Below are positions 7,875 to 15,276 of a stretch of 58,798 bases of DNA, one piece after another. Made by a program: the position numbers and the translations under genes. Location of the stretch: NCBI RefSeq assembly GCF_000154845.1, contig NZ_DS981478.1, forward strand, positions 1 to 58,798, given 5' to 3'. A model generated the notes under the pieces. The model was given only the letters and a program-made list of their open reading frames with translations, was not told the origin of the DNA and made no database searches. The DNA is from Phocaeicola coprocola DSM 17136 (GTDB taxonomy: Bacteria > Bacteroidota > Bacteroidia > Bacteroidales > Bacteroidaceae). The number at the start of each line of letters is the position of its first letter. Positions within the stretch are counted from its first letter, which is position 1.

Positions 7875-8369
7875 ATGATTGAAGCACTGAAAAATATAGG
7901 ATTCATCGTTACAGAACGATTGGAAAGAAAAGAATTAAGCTCTGATTTACAAAATCGGTACTTCGAACTTCCTGCGGACTATCAGGAGTTTTTACAACGG
8001 TTTCAGACAATCACGAATGAAAGTGATAATGTTTGGTTTAATTCCATAGAGGACTTTAACGGAGAAAGCGATAGCGGATTCCGTTGGAATGAATTTGAGC
8101 TGATGGGACTTGAGGCGTTGGCAGATGATAAGGAATCCTGTGATATGATACGCCTGTTTTGGGATAGCCATATTCCTATTCTTATGTCAGTAAAAGATGG
8201 ATACCAATATTTGTGCATAGATTTATCTCCGGAAAATTACGGTAAAATCTATTATGGAGTTGAACCTGAATTTGAAGATTCGGCAGAATTTGTTTGCGAT
8301 AGCTTTAATCATTTATTAGAAATGTTGTCTTCCAATAAAAAGAATGATATACTGACAAATTTCAAATAG
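7875..8369 (+). CDS. SMI1/KNR4 (SUKH) family immunity-like protein
   Basis: The 164-residue protein has the SUKH signature in order: LPADYQEFLQRFQT at about residues 34-47, WFNSIEDFN, a HIPILMSVKDGYQYLCIDLS segment near 100-119 and GKIYYGVEPEFEDSAEFV..SFNHLLEML at the end. It has a single domain, in contrast to the double-domain protein at 16. SUKH proteins act in the cytoplasm by binding incoming toxins. It starts 17 bp after site 12 and ends 5 bp before site 13. Confidence 0.75.
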   Translation: MIEALKNIGFIVTERLERKELSSDLQNRYFELPADYQEFLQRFQTITNESDNVWFNSIEDFNGESDSGFRWNEFELMGLEALADDKESCDMIRLFWDSHIPILMSVKDGYQYLCIDLSPENYGKIYYGVEPEFEDSAEFVCDSFNHLLEMLSSNKKNDILTNFK

Positions 8370-8374
8370 GTTTA

Positions 8375-8424
8375 TAACAAGCAGATAAATCTCTCTGAAA
8401 GATTGATTATCCACCGAACATTAC
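8375..8424 (+). repeat. attC-like site 13 (class A)
   Basis: It starts TAACAAGCAG. The arms GATAAATC and GATTATC pair over seven bases with one bulged A. It ends CCGAACATTAC, only 4 bp before the next start codon. Confidence 0.7.
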
Positions 8425-8428
8425 AGCT

Positions 8429-9379
8429 ATGGATATAACGAATAGAATTATTGTCGCCTTACTGGAACGAATGAAAAGTAGAAACAAGAACTTTTCATTA
8501 TCAAAACCTAAGTTTCATCGGTTGTTTCAAATAAATCCCGATGGCTACTTATGGTATGGCGAGAAACTGGAGCGGCATTTACTTAACAAATATGGAGAAT
8601 CGGCTGATACATTGAAATATCTTGATATATATTATTTCATTGACAATATTGTGCGGTTGTATTACATGCCTAAAAATTCAAATTCGGAGGAAAACGAGTT
8701 TGGAAAGCTATACGCTTATGGCTCCATAATAGGGTTACACCGTTGTCATATTCCAGATAAGCGAATATATCTGAACCGATTGTTAAATACTTTACTGTTC
8801 TGTTGTCCGACTTCTGAAGAATATATCCGTAGATTCCGCTGGCAAAAAAACGGTATATATTACAAATCGCAGGATGTGGAAGTCCTTATTGCCGATACAT
8901 TTACAGAAATACGGGAATCGGACAAACAATCAGAATCCATTGAAATAGTTGAGTCAATAGTCAATGAGACATACCGTTATCTGGTAGGCTCAAATACGGG
9001 GCTTCCATTTGTCCGTTCGGAAACTTTATTGCACTACAACCTGAACCCATCTGATTATATGTGGCTATATCAGCACGATAAGGAATTGTTTTATACTTGT
9101 CTTGATGCAGCAGCATTACAGTCGGAGATTTTCAGTTACAAGTCATTTGTGTACAATTTCAACCTGTATATTCTAAAAGACGCAAATATATTGGACGAAT
9201 TGTCCAGATATTCCAAATGTTATGAAGCCGTTTTAGAACTGCTTTTCAAATCCGATTCAATTATGCAGAACTCTGTTATTCGGCAAATCAAATTATGTAG
9301 AAATGAAGATACCATTAAACAGAATAACAGATTGGATGCTATTAACAAATGGCTCAACTCCCTAAATAAGATTGGTTAG
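8429..9379 (+). CDS. Hypothetical protein, last cassette of the array
   Basis: The 316-residue protein is not recognised. It is helical throughout, rich in tyrosine and leucine (for example YLDIYYFIDNIVRLYYMP and LLHYNLNPSDYMWLYQHDKELFY), without a signal peptide. The start at 8429 is 4 bp after attC-like site 13, closer than for any other cassette. The 3' end runs deep into site 14: residues NKWLNSLNKIG and the stop codon are all encoded within the repeat. An immunity role is inferred from its place in the array. Confidence 0.6.
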   Translation: MDITNRIIVALLERMKSRNKNFSLSKPKFHRLFQINPDGYLWYGEKLERHLLNKYGESADTLKYLDIYYFIDNIVRLYYMPKNSNSEENEFGKLYAYGSIIGLHRCHIPDKRIYLNRLLNTLLFCCPTSEEYIRRFRWQKNGIYYKSQDVEVLIADTFTEIRESDKQSESIEIVESIVNETYRYLVGSNTGLPFVRSETLLHYNLNPSDYMWLYQHDKELFYTCLDAAALQSEIFSYKSFVYNFNLYILKDANILDELSRYSKCYEAVLELLFKSDSIMQNSVIRQIKLCRNEDTIKQNNRLDAINKWLNSLNKIG

Positions 9380-9394
9380 CCACAGAACATTAAA
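9343..9394 (+). repeat. attC-like site 14 (class A), last of the array
   Basis: It starts TAACAAATGG. The arms TGGCTCAACT and GGTTAGCCA pair over nine bases with one bulged C and one wobble. It ends CAGAACATTAAAC. About 35 bp of it overlap the upstream coding region, whose stop codon is the TAG in GGTTAGCC. Confidence 0.75.
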
Positions 9395-9403
9395 CATTAG
9401 AAA

Positions 9404-9994
9404 ATGAGAACACCAGTCATAATCCTGTTATTTGTAATCCTGCTTGCCGTAAGCTGCGGAGAGCCTCCCATGCCGCCGTCGGACGAGGAAATGATACGCC
9501 ACTTCACCACGCACGAGGCGGCGTTCCGTAAGGTGTACGAAATCATGGCAGAGAGTTCAGAAGGTAGTTTTCACTACCCGCCGCTTTCTCCGGAAGAGGT
9601 CATTATACTTGATTCAACAGAACAAAGCGATACATCCCATGAAACGAATGATGAACAAGACATCCCGGTATATGGACTGTTGAAGCCGGAGCGAATCCTA
9701 CTCGACTCCCTATTATCAGAGATTGGATGCGGTTTTATCCTTGTTGATCGCAGGGAATGGGGAACGGCAGATTCGGTATATGTGAGCCTCGTTATGCCGT
9801 ACTACTCCCACGGCATCGTGGATGCCGGAACGTCCAAGAGTTTCGTTTACGATCCCGGATTGAGAAGCCGTCGTAATATCCGTATCACCGAACATGGCGA
9901 CCTGAACGAGATCTACCGCAGGACGTACAACGACACCACGCTGTACAAGCCCATCAAGGGAAACTGGTACATCGAGTTAGACCATTCACGATAG
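9404..9994 (+). CDS. Lipoprotein of unknown function at the array boundary
   Basis: The 196-residue product has a lipoprotein signal peptide: a hydrophobic run (VIILLFVILLAV) and the lipobox AVSC, with cysteine at about residue 18. The mature part is acidic and includes PPMPPSDEEMIRHF, a proline-rich linker and a C-terminal beta-rich domain ending LYKPIKGNWYIELDH. It starts 9 bp after the last attC-like site but has none behind it, and its codons are more GC-rich than those of the cassettes. It may be a fixed gene of the conjugative element. Export and lipidation are well supported; function is unknown. Confidence 0.65.
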   Translation: MRTPVIILLFVILLAVSCGEPPMPPSDEEMIRHFTTHEAAFRKVYEIMAESSEGSFHYPPLSPEEVIILDSTEQSDTSHETNDEQDIPVYGLLKPERILLDSLLSEIGCGFILVDRREWGTADSVYVSLVMPYYSHGIVDAGTSKSFVYDPGLRSRRNIRITEHGDLNEIYRRTYNDTTLYKPIKGNWYIELDHSR

Positions 9995-10060
9995 CCTGAA
10001 AAGACAAATAAATGGTGTAACAAATCAAATTCCAGCATATCCAAAAACAAACTGAAAATT

Positions 10061-10684
10061 ATGATTGAGAAATTAAATAAAAATAAAATAACAGCGGATT
10101 GGCTAAATTTATTTTCTGATTTTTCCAAGTATAAAATAATGCACATTATAAAGCGGAATGGCTGCTTTTTGTCTGGCTTACAATTTGAAAGTTTATCAAG
10201 CCAACGCTATCGTGTTTGTTTTCATCTATATAACTTAATGGTTGATTTAGATATTCCAACCATTCCCTTAATTTCTGCTACTTATTTACTAAACAAAAAG
10301 GGAGCTATAAATAGTTTTTCTATGCAAGAGCATGATAATGATTTAGAATCCATTGTAAATGAATTATATAACCAAGTTCCCATTTTGACAAAACAACAAT
10401 TGACAAGTAATGATTTAATTGCATATATGAAGGGAACAAAAAATGCTTTTTACGACAAAACAACATTAACCGATATTGTTTTATTAAATTATTATTGTGG
10501 CAATGATGAGCAGGCGGAAATTGAAATTGAAAAAGGGAAGAAAATCATATTAGATTGGCCTGAAAGGGTCACAATCGACTATGGAAGTGCTAAAGGTTGG
10601 GAAAAACAGGTTAGAGAGTTAATGAATATGGATATATTAAACGATACAATGGAAAGGCAATTACAGAAATTGAAATTGCATTGA
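10061..10684 (+). CDS. Hypothetical AT-rich orphan gene
   Basis: The 207-residue helical protein has no signal peptide and no recognised family. Segments include YRVCFHLYNLMVDLDIP and a C-terminal IDYGSAKGWEKQVRELMNMD. Its AT-rich composition matches the immunity cassettes rather than the GC-rich mob genes that follow, yet it has no attC-like repeat on either side. It may be a former cassette that lost its site, or separate cargo. It is convergent with the small membrane-protein genes to its right. Confidence 0.55.
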   Translation: MIEKLNKNKITADWLNLFSDFSKYKIMHIIKRNGCFLSGLQFESLSSQRYRVCFHLYNLMVDLDIPTIPLISATYLLNKKGAINSFSMQEHDNDLESIVNELYNQVPILTKQQLTSNDLIAYMKGTKNAFYDKTTLTDIVLLNYYCGNDEQAEIEIEKGKKIILDWPERVTIDYGSAKGWEKQVRELMNMDILNDTMERQLQKLKLH

Positions 10685-10733
10685 GAGTTAGACCACGAAA
10701 GATAATGGCCCGGAGTTCGTATCAAAGTATGTA

Positions 10734-11120
10734 TCACTTTTTGTCAAGAAGATACATCATAAAGCAGATAATGGCTATCGCAAGGAAAAATAACAGAACC
10801 GCAAGGAGTTCGTTAAACCTGCACTTGGCATAGTGAGACATCACTGCTTTGCCTCGCCATTTGTAAATCCTGCTGACGAGCGACATAACGGCAAATGTGA
10901 CAATGCTAAAAACGACACATGGCAACAATGCCGACACACCTGGAAAAAGCCGGATAGTAACAGTCATCATAGGGAATATCAAAAGAGCGAAGATATAAAT
11001 CGAGAGCATCATTTCGCCATCGACCCTGCCTGTTCGTCTTGCCTGCTTCCATTTCTCCCCCATCCACCAAAGGTAGTCCCAGAGATAAAAGCGCCGTTTA
11101 TGTTCCTGTGGTTTCATCAT
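10734..11120 (-). CDS. Small membrane protein, paralogue of the next gene
   Basis: The 128-residue protein has an N-terminal cytoplasmic segment (FYLWDYLWWMGEKWKQ), two central hydrophobic segments at about 41-62 and 64-85, a basic loop (SRIYKWRGKA) and a C-terminal membrane segment at about 105-124. Its start overlaps the stop of the upstream gene by four bases (ATGA), so the two are co-translated. It shares with that gene the order YLW/YMW near the N-terminus, W...R, paired membrane helices and a basic loop, which indicates an old duplication. An immunity role against a membrane-active toxin is possible but unproven. Confidence 0.55.
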   Translation of the reverse strand: MMKPQEHKRRFYLWDYLWWMGEKWKQARRTGRVDGEMMLSIYIFALLIFPMMTVTIRLFPGVSALLPCVVFSIVTFAVMSLVSRIYKWRGKAVMSHYAKCRFNELLAVLLFFLAIAIICFMMYLLDKK

Positions 11121-11512
11121 GGCTTATGTATAAATCCGAGGTGGAACATCAGCGCTACATTTGCCACGATCAGGGCGATAGCGATAAGAACTATTTTGGC
11201 GAGCTTCCTGCCGGGATGTTTCATCTTCCCGTAATGTTCACGGAGCGCTTCACGCCGTCCGGCTGTATAGCGTAGCTTGCAGAATAAATCGGGAAGAAAG
11301 CATAGAGGAATCACTATGGCCAAACCAATCATCCAGCCGAAAAGGCGCAATATCGGTGGAAACCCAAGCGGTATGAGTAGGACGAAGAGCCAGCACCAAA
11401 ACAGTAGCATACGTCCGTTGAGATTGGTACGCTCCCTTTCGTGCCATATCTCGGCTACATACCACATATAGTCGATGAAGCAGATCCGGTATTTGCGATT
11501 GTCCTTTTCCAT
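11117..11512 (-). CDS. Small membrane protein, paralogue of the previous gene
   Basis: The 131-residue protein starts MEKDNRKYRICFIDYMWYVAEIWHERER, with two central membrane helices (LLFWCWLFVLLIPLGF and MIGLAIVIPLCFL), a basic loop RYTAGRREALREHYGKMKHPGRK and a last membrane helix. I choose the ATG at 11512, preceded by GGAG about 8 bp upstream and lying 4 bp after the stop of the upstream gene. It belongs to a tight three-gene leftward group after mobC. Function is unknown. Confidence 0.55.
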   Translation of the reverse strand: MEKDNRKYRICFIDYMWYVAEIWHERERTNLNGRMLLFWCWLFVLLIPLGFPPILRLFGWMIGLAIVIPLCFLPDLFCKLRYTAGRREALREHYGKMKHPGRKLAKIVLIAIALIVANVALMFHLGFIHKP

Positions 11513-11516
11513 ACCG

Positions 11517-11798
11517 TTATCTCCATACAAAGAAATCGACCAATATAAGTATAATCAGAACGCTGACCAACACAATCTGAACCCTGCGGCGTGTTTCAGG
11601 CTTGCAATCGTCAAATAACCACAGTTTGCTGTTAAACTGCCAATGACATGCCCATTTCCAACGGAACAGCAACCCTGCAAGCCATAGGGCAAGCAACCCG
11701 ACACCAAACAGCAACCCGTATTTCGGGTGAGCCTGCAACCACTCGAAAAACGCTTCCGCCTTGCTGTTCATTGCTTCGTATATATCGGTAACTGTCAT
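11517..11798 (-). CDS. Small membrane protein, Imm17-like
   Basis: The 93-residue protein (start at MTVTDIYEAMNS) has a first membrane helix GLLFGVGLLALWLAGLL at about 27-43, a motif RWKWACHWQF, a soluble hairpin and a C-terminal membrane helix IVLVSVLIILILVDFF. The ATG at 11798 is preferred over 11825 because the longer form adds a stretch without a leader. The FEWLQAHPKYGLLFG..LLALW..G pattern recalls the Imm17 family of two-helix immunity proteins in Bacteroidetes; this is memory-based and moderate. It is the first of three overlapping leftward genes between mobC and the array. Confidence 0.55.
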   Translation of the reverse strand: MTVTDIYEAMNSKAEAFFEWLQAHPKYGLLFGVGLLALWLAGLLFRWKWACHWQFNSKLWLFDDCKPETRRRVQIVLVSVLIILILVDFFVWR

Positions 11799-11899
11799 AC
11801 TTATAATTAAAAGGATTCCGAACACAAAAATAATGTTTTCCGTTCACATAATCACTACTTTATGCTCCAAAACACCGGCTGTGCGGTTATAAAATCAGG

Positions 11900-11944
11900 A
11901 AACAGCCCCCGTTAAGGTCACGGAGGTTGTTTGCGGGGGTGTTT
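11900..11944 (-). terminator. Probable terminator after mobC
   Basis: An inverted repeat AAACAGCCCCCG / CGGGGGTGTTT flanks a loop of about 22 bases just past the mobC stop codon. The run of A on the plus strand gives a short U-run for leftward transcripts. Read-through into the membrane-protein genes is possible. Confidence 0.4.
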
Positions 11945-11952
11945 GTGTTCAT

Positions 11953-12810
11953 TTAGTTCTGTTCCGGCAGGAGCTTGCAAAGCACCGGGTCGTTCTTGAT
12001 ACGTTCCAGTTCCTCGGCGACGATGCGGCCGGCCTCTGCCTTGATACGTTCGTAGTTTTCCTGCACGACCTGTTTCATGTGATCCGTCCCGTTCTCGTCC
12101 GTGAAGTCGGTAATTTGTGGTATCTTCTTGTACCGGGCCGTTTCCGCTTTCACTTTTTCGTTGTCCACGACAATCTCGCAGTGGAAAATCTTCTGCTCGA
12201 TACGTTCGTCGAAATTGTCCGCCACGGCCCCGACGAACATTCCCTGCGTGAGCGTCGAGATCTTCGAGGCCGGGATCAGGCTGTCCAGCTGCGTGGATAT
12301 GGATGTCGATTTGTCGCTGCGGCTCAACGTCATGCTCTGCCGCTTCTGCAATACCTTACCGAACCGTTCCGAGAGTGTCTTGGCCGTTTCACCTACGACC
12401 TGCCCGGAGAAGATGTTGCCCACCGTGTTCATCACGACGGCGGCCTCCTTGTCCCCGTAGTCCCTCTTCAACTGTGAAAAATCCTGGAAGCACAGCAGCA
12501 CGGCGACCTTGTTGCTTCTGGCCGTGGCGATCAGGTTGTCGAGTCCCTTGAAGTAGATTGTCGGCAGCTCGTCGATGATGATGCCCGATTTGAGCTGGCC
12601 TTTCTTATTTATGAGCTTGACAATCCGGGAATTATACAATCCCAAAGCCGCTCCGTAAATGTTTTGCCTGTCGGGATTGTTCCCCACGCAGAGTATCTTG
12701 GGATCGTCCGGGTTATTGATGTCGAGCGTGAAATCGTCGCCCGACATGACCCAATATAGCTGGGGCGAAATCATGCGGGAAAGCGGAATTTTGGCCGATG
12801 CTATCTGGCC
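11953..12810 (-). CDS. mobC: Coupling protein MobC/TraG, exon 2 (C-terminal part)
   Basis: This is the 3' exon of the type IV coupling protein gene split by a group II intron. It begins with the codons for GQIASAKIPLSRM directly after the intron end and runs 285 residues. The Walker B-like segment GIIIDELPTIYFKG and the arginine-rich KTLSERFGKVLQKRQS region typical of VirD4/TraG ATPases are here, so the enzyme is inactive without splicing. The protein pumps the relaxase-DNA complex into the transfer channel at the inner membrane. Joined to exon 1 (15277-16428) it gives 669 residues, a normal size. The open frame to its right (to 12966) is intron sequence, not protein. Confidence 0.85.
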   Translation of the reverse strand, partial: GQIASAKIPLSRMISPQLYWVMSGDDFTLDINNPDDPKILCVGNNPDRQNIYGAALGLYNSRIVKLINKKGQLKSGIIIDELPTIYFKGLDNLIATARSNKVAVLLCFQDFSQLKRDYGDKEAAVVMNTVGNIFSGQVVGETAKTLSERFGKVLQKRQSMTLSRSDKSTSISTQLDSLIPASKISTLTQGMFVGAVADNFDERIEQKIFHCEIVVDNEKVKAETARYKKIPQITDFTDENGTDHMKQVVQENYERIKAEAGRIVAEELERIKNDPVLCKLLPEQN

Positions 12811-12873
12811 ATAGGCTAAGCACCCAGCGCCTTGCCACTTTTTACAGTGGTAGGTTTCCAAGCACTCGCCTCC

Positions 12874-12907
12874 GAACCGTGCATACAGGTCTCCCCGTAC
12901 ACGGCTC
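12874..12907 (-). ncRNA. Group II intron domain V
   Basis: A 34-nt hairpin reads GAGCCGTG...CACGGTTC on the minus strand, with the AGC triad at positions 2-4 and a 12-nt upper stem-loop. It holds the metal-binding active site of the ribozyme. Domain VI and the 3' splice site follow within 65 bases. Confidence 0.85.
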
Positions 12908-12920
12908 TCCACCTTCTCAT

Positions 12921-14738
12921 TCAGTCTAACTTTCCTGCGTGTATTTTGTGATGGCATACTGAACATACTGCTAATGTTTTGCGGTTACGTGAAATCATTT
13001 TAATTTCCCAATCACTTTTGCCTTTTAGGTCTTTCAATTTGCGTACATGGTGCATTTCAAGATTGTCCGTAGCACCGCAATTTTCACATACACGTGCCTG
13101 AAGTCTCTTGATTAGTCCATTTCTGCCGCCTGTTATGGCAACCGTGTTTGGCAGTTTGTCATCCAAATACCGATTGGGCAGTTCCTTTCGCTTAAAGCCT
13201 TTGTCGTAGAACTCACGTTTGAACTCATATCCCCTTTTATTGGTGTACGGTATGGCAAATACTCCGTTCTTCTTGTACTTCGCAATGATTTTCTTTTTAG
13301 AAGTGCTGTACTTTGCGGCGTATGTCTTATACATACTGTATTCCATGATGTTATAAAAAGAGTCAATGACGGGACTATTATTTGCAATCGAATAGAAGTT
13401 ATAGAACCCCATGATTTCAGAGTTATATTGGCTTATAATTTCCAAATCATCAAGACAGCGCATATATGTACGTCCTTTGGGCTTCCAAACCTCCTTACCT
13501 TTTTGAACAGTAATCTTTACCGCATCATATTCAAGGAGCTTCTTCCGCATCACTTCGGTAGTCATATACAGGACTATCTTATGGTCTAAGCTTCTTGTCA
13601 AATGTCCGTTTTTATCCCTATGGGTGTCATTGGATTTGCGTACAAATACGTCATAGCCGAGAAATTTAGCATGTTTTCTTGCATTGGTTATCAGCGTTTT
13701 TTCATCAGATAGTTCCAATTTCAATTTGTCTGCCATAAATTGCTTTATGTCCTCTTTGATTTTGATACAATCCTCTTTGCTGCCAATAACACCAATGAGA
13801 AAATCATCCGCATATCTCACATATTTTAGACGTTTCATGTCCGCATCCATTTCATCACTTGCCGGATATTTCAGACGTTCTTTGACAACTTCTCCAATTT
13901 GTTTCAACAGTAGTCGCCGTTCCGTTTCATTCTTTGCTTGTTTCAGCTTTGTTGTCAAGTAGTATTTTTTCTGCCCAAGTTGTTTTGCTATCGGATTTTC
14001 TTTGCGCCTTTTTCCCTTATTGAATTTTTGAGTGTATTCTTTGATGTATTTGTCGAACTTGTCAAGATAGATATTTGCCAGTATAGGACTTATTATCCCA
14101 CCTTGTGGTGTTCCGCTATACGATTTGTGAAATACCCAATCTTCCACATATCCGGCATTCAGAAACTTTCGGATAAGGCGTAGAAAACGCATATCTGAAA
14201 TACGTTCTGAAAGAATAGCTATCAATACTTCGTGGTCTATATTGTCAAAAAAACCTTTAATGTCTCCCTCGATGAACCATTTTGTATTGTTGAATGTCTT
14301 TTGTATGCTCCAAAGTGCAGTCTGCGGACTTCTCTGTGGTCTGAAACCGTGAGAAGAATTTTCAAAACTGCCCTCGTAGATTGCTTCCAAAATCATTCGG
14401 ATAACTTCTTGCAGAAGTTTGTCAATGAATGACGGAATACCCAGCGGTCGCATTTTCCCGTTTTTCTTGGGAATGTACACCCGCTGAGAGGGATTTGGCT
14501 GGTACGTCTCATCTTTGAGTGTACCTATCAACCGTTCAATATGGGATATACAGAAACCGTCAATGGTTTTTCCATCGACACCTTTCGTCATATTGCCCTG
14601 TTTCGTATAAATACGTTGGTAGGCAATGTAGTACATCTCCTCATTAAACAGTAACCGATACAAACGTTCAAACTTGTAAGCCAAGTCGGAACTATGTTGT
14701 GTTAGACTGTTTAATATCTTTTCTGGATTTCTTTTCAT
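12921..14738 (-). CDS. ltrA: Group II intron reverse transcriptase/maturase with HNH endonuclease
   Basis: The 605-residue protein (611 from the alternative ATG at 14756) has the group II order: an N-terminal RT-0 region (NPEKILNSLTQHSS), RT fingers with GVDGKTIDGF, RPLGIPSF and GFRPQRSPQTAL, the catalytic YADD at residues 315-318 of the long form, a maturase domain X with LRNYYSIA-like NFYSIANNSPV, and a C-terminal HNH module with CENCGATDNLEMHHV and CSVCHHKIH. All key residues are present, so it should be active. It binds its own intron RNA to help splicing and retargets the intron by target-primed reverse transcription. Expression depends on mobC transcription. Confidence 0.92.
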   Translation of the reverse strand: MKRNPEKILNSLTQHSSDLAYKFERLYRLLFNEEMYYIAYQRIYTKQGNMTKGVDGKTIDGFCISHIERLIGTLKDETYQPNPSQRVYIPKKNGKMRPLGIPSFIDKLLQEVIRMILEAIYEGSFENSSHGFRPQRSPQTALWSIQKTFNNTKWFIEGDIKGFFDNIDHEVLIAILSERISDMRFLRLIRKFLNAGYVEDWVFHKSYSGTPQGGIISPILANIYLDKFDKYIKEYTQKFNKGKRRKENPIAKQLGQKKYYLTTKLKQAKNETERRLLLKQIGEVVKERLKYPASDEMDADMKRLKYVRYADDFLIGVIGSKEDCIKIKEDIKQFMADKLKLELSDEKTLITNARKHAKFLGYDVFVRKSNDTHRDKNGHLTRSLDHKIVLYMTTEVMRKKLLEYDAVKITVQKGKEVWKPKGRTYMRCLDDLEIISQYNSEIMGFYNFYSIANNSPVIDSFYNIMEYSMYKTYAAKYSTSKKKIIAKYKKNGVFAIPYTNKRGYEFKREFYDKGFKRKELPNRYLDDKLPNTVAITGGRNGLIKRLQARVCENCGATDNLEMHHVRKLKDLKGKSDWEIKMISRNRKTLAVCSVCHHKIHAGKLD

Positions 14739-15276
14739 GTCTCTCACATTTTCCAAAATTTGACATTAAACGATATTGGCTGCTTCCCTTCGCCATGTAC
14801 AAGGCTTTCCCTTGCTCGGACTACTACGGAAGCTCTGTTGCCATATGGGTTGCCCCACTTAGGCAATCCCCGTTTAGACATATAATAACTATTGGCATGA
14901 TAGATTGTCGGATACGACTTTCGTCCTTTACTATGTATGTAGTTGCTCCGTGATAAGTTCTTTTTGCCCATGCATCCTACAAGGCGAAGCTGGGTATCAC
15001 GGCTTGACGTTTGTAACTGTCTTCCGTCAAGGCTTAACCATCGAGCCGCTTAGACTATCGTTCAACCAGTATAGGCTTTATCCTCATATCTATCGTTTCA
15101 CCTCGCCACACGGTCAGAACTTGACAGTTAGTTCACTCGTGGCTTTACCGACATGCTACACTCCCCATCGTCTTTCGTTGAATGGATAAGTCGGCTGGTG
15201 ATAGGTTATTATTTCAAAGAACACGAACCTAATAGCTTGCCAAAGCTATATTTATTATATGCCCTTACGGGCGCAC

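Larger units (their letters stand above)
1..9394 (+). mobile_element. Integron-like cassette array of immunity genes (rAID-like)
   Basis: Fourteen co-directional genes each end at or just before a 48-52 bp repeat beginning TAACAARCRG and ending near ACATTA. The unit gene-plus-repeat is the layout of an integron gene cassette. The first bases of the window match the sequence following another repeat, so the array continues to the left. Spacing from repeat to next start codon is only about 5-41 bp, with no recognisable internal promoters, so the array is probably read from an upstream promoter. Products include SUKH, ankyrin, Imm22-like and DUF4265 proteins without toxin partners. This resembles the recombinase-associated acquired interbacterial defence arrays of gut Bacteroidales (recalled, not checked). 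The recombinase is not in view. Confidence 0.75.
12811..15276 (-). mobile_element. Group II intron inserted in mobC
   Basis: On the minus strand the element begins GTGCGCCC at 15276, fitting the GUGYG start of group II introns, and ends GCCTAT at 12811. Domain V is visible at 12874-12907 as a 34-nt hairpin opening GAGCCGTG and closing CACGGTTC, with the catalytic AGC. Exact removal joins ...QDQLQ to GQIAS in frame. The intron encodes a reverse transcriptase-maturase with an HNH domain. The 5' region (about 14760-15276) is structured RNA of domains I-IV with no protein gene. The orientation matches the host gene, as needed for splicing. Confidence 0.9.

Noticed and set aside
1022..9394. CRISPR array
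   Set aside because: The repeats are separated by whole genes of variable length, not by short spacers, and differ in stem sequence.
11277..11471. Rightward frames opposite the small membrane proteins
   Set aside because: Low-complexity, no family, and antisense to better-supported genes.
12811..12966. Open frame continuing to the right of mobC exon 2
   Set aside because: It is translation of the intron's domains V-VI and lies outside the spliced message.
14744..14971. Basic open frame upstream of the reverse transcriptase
   Set aside because: It falls in the structured RNA part of the group II intron and shows no protein family features.
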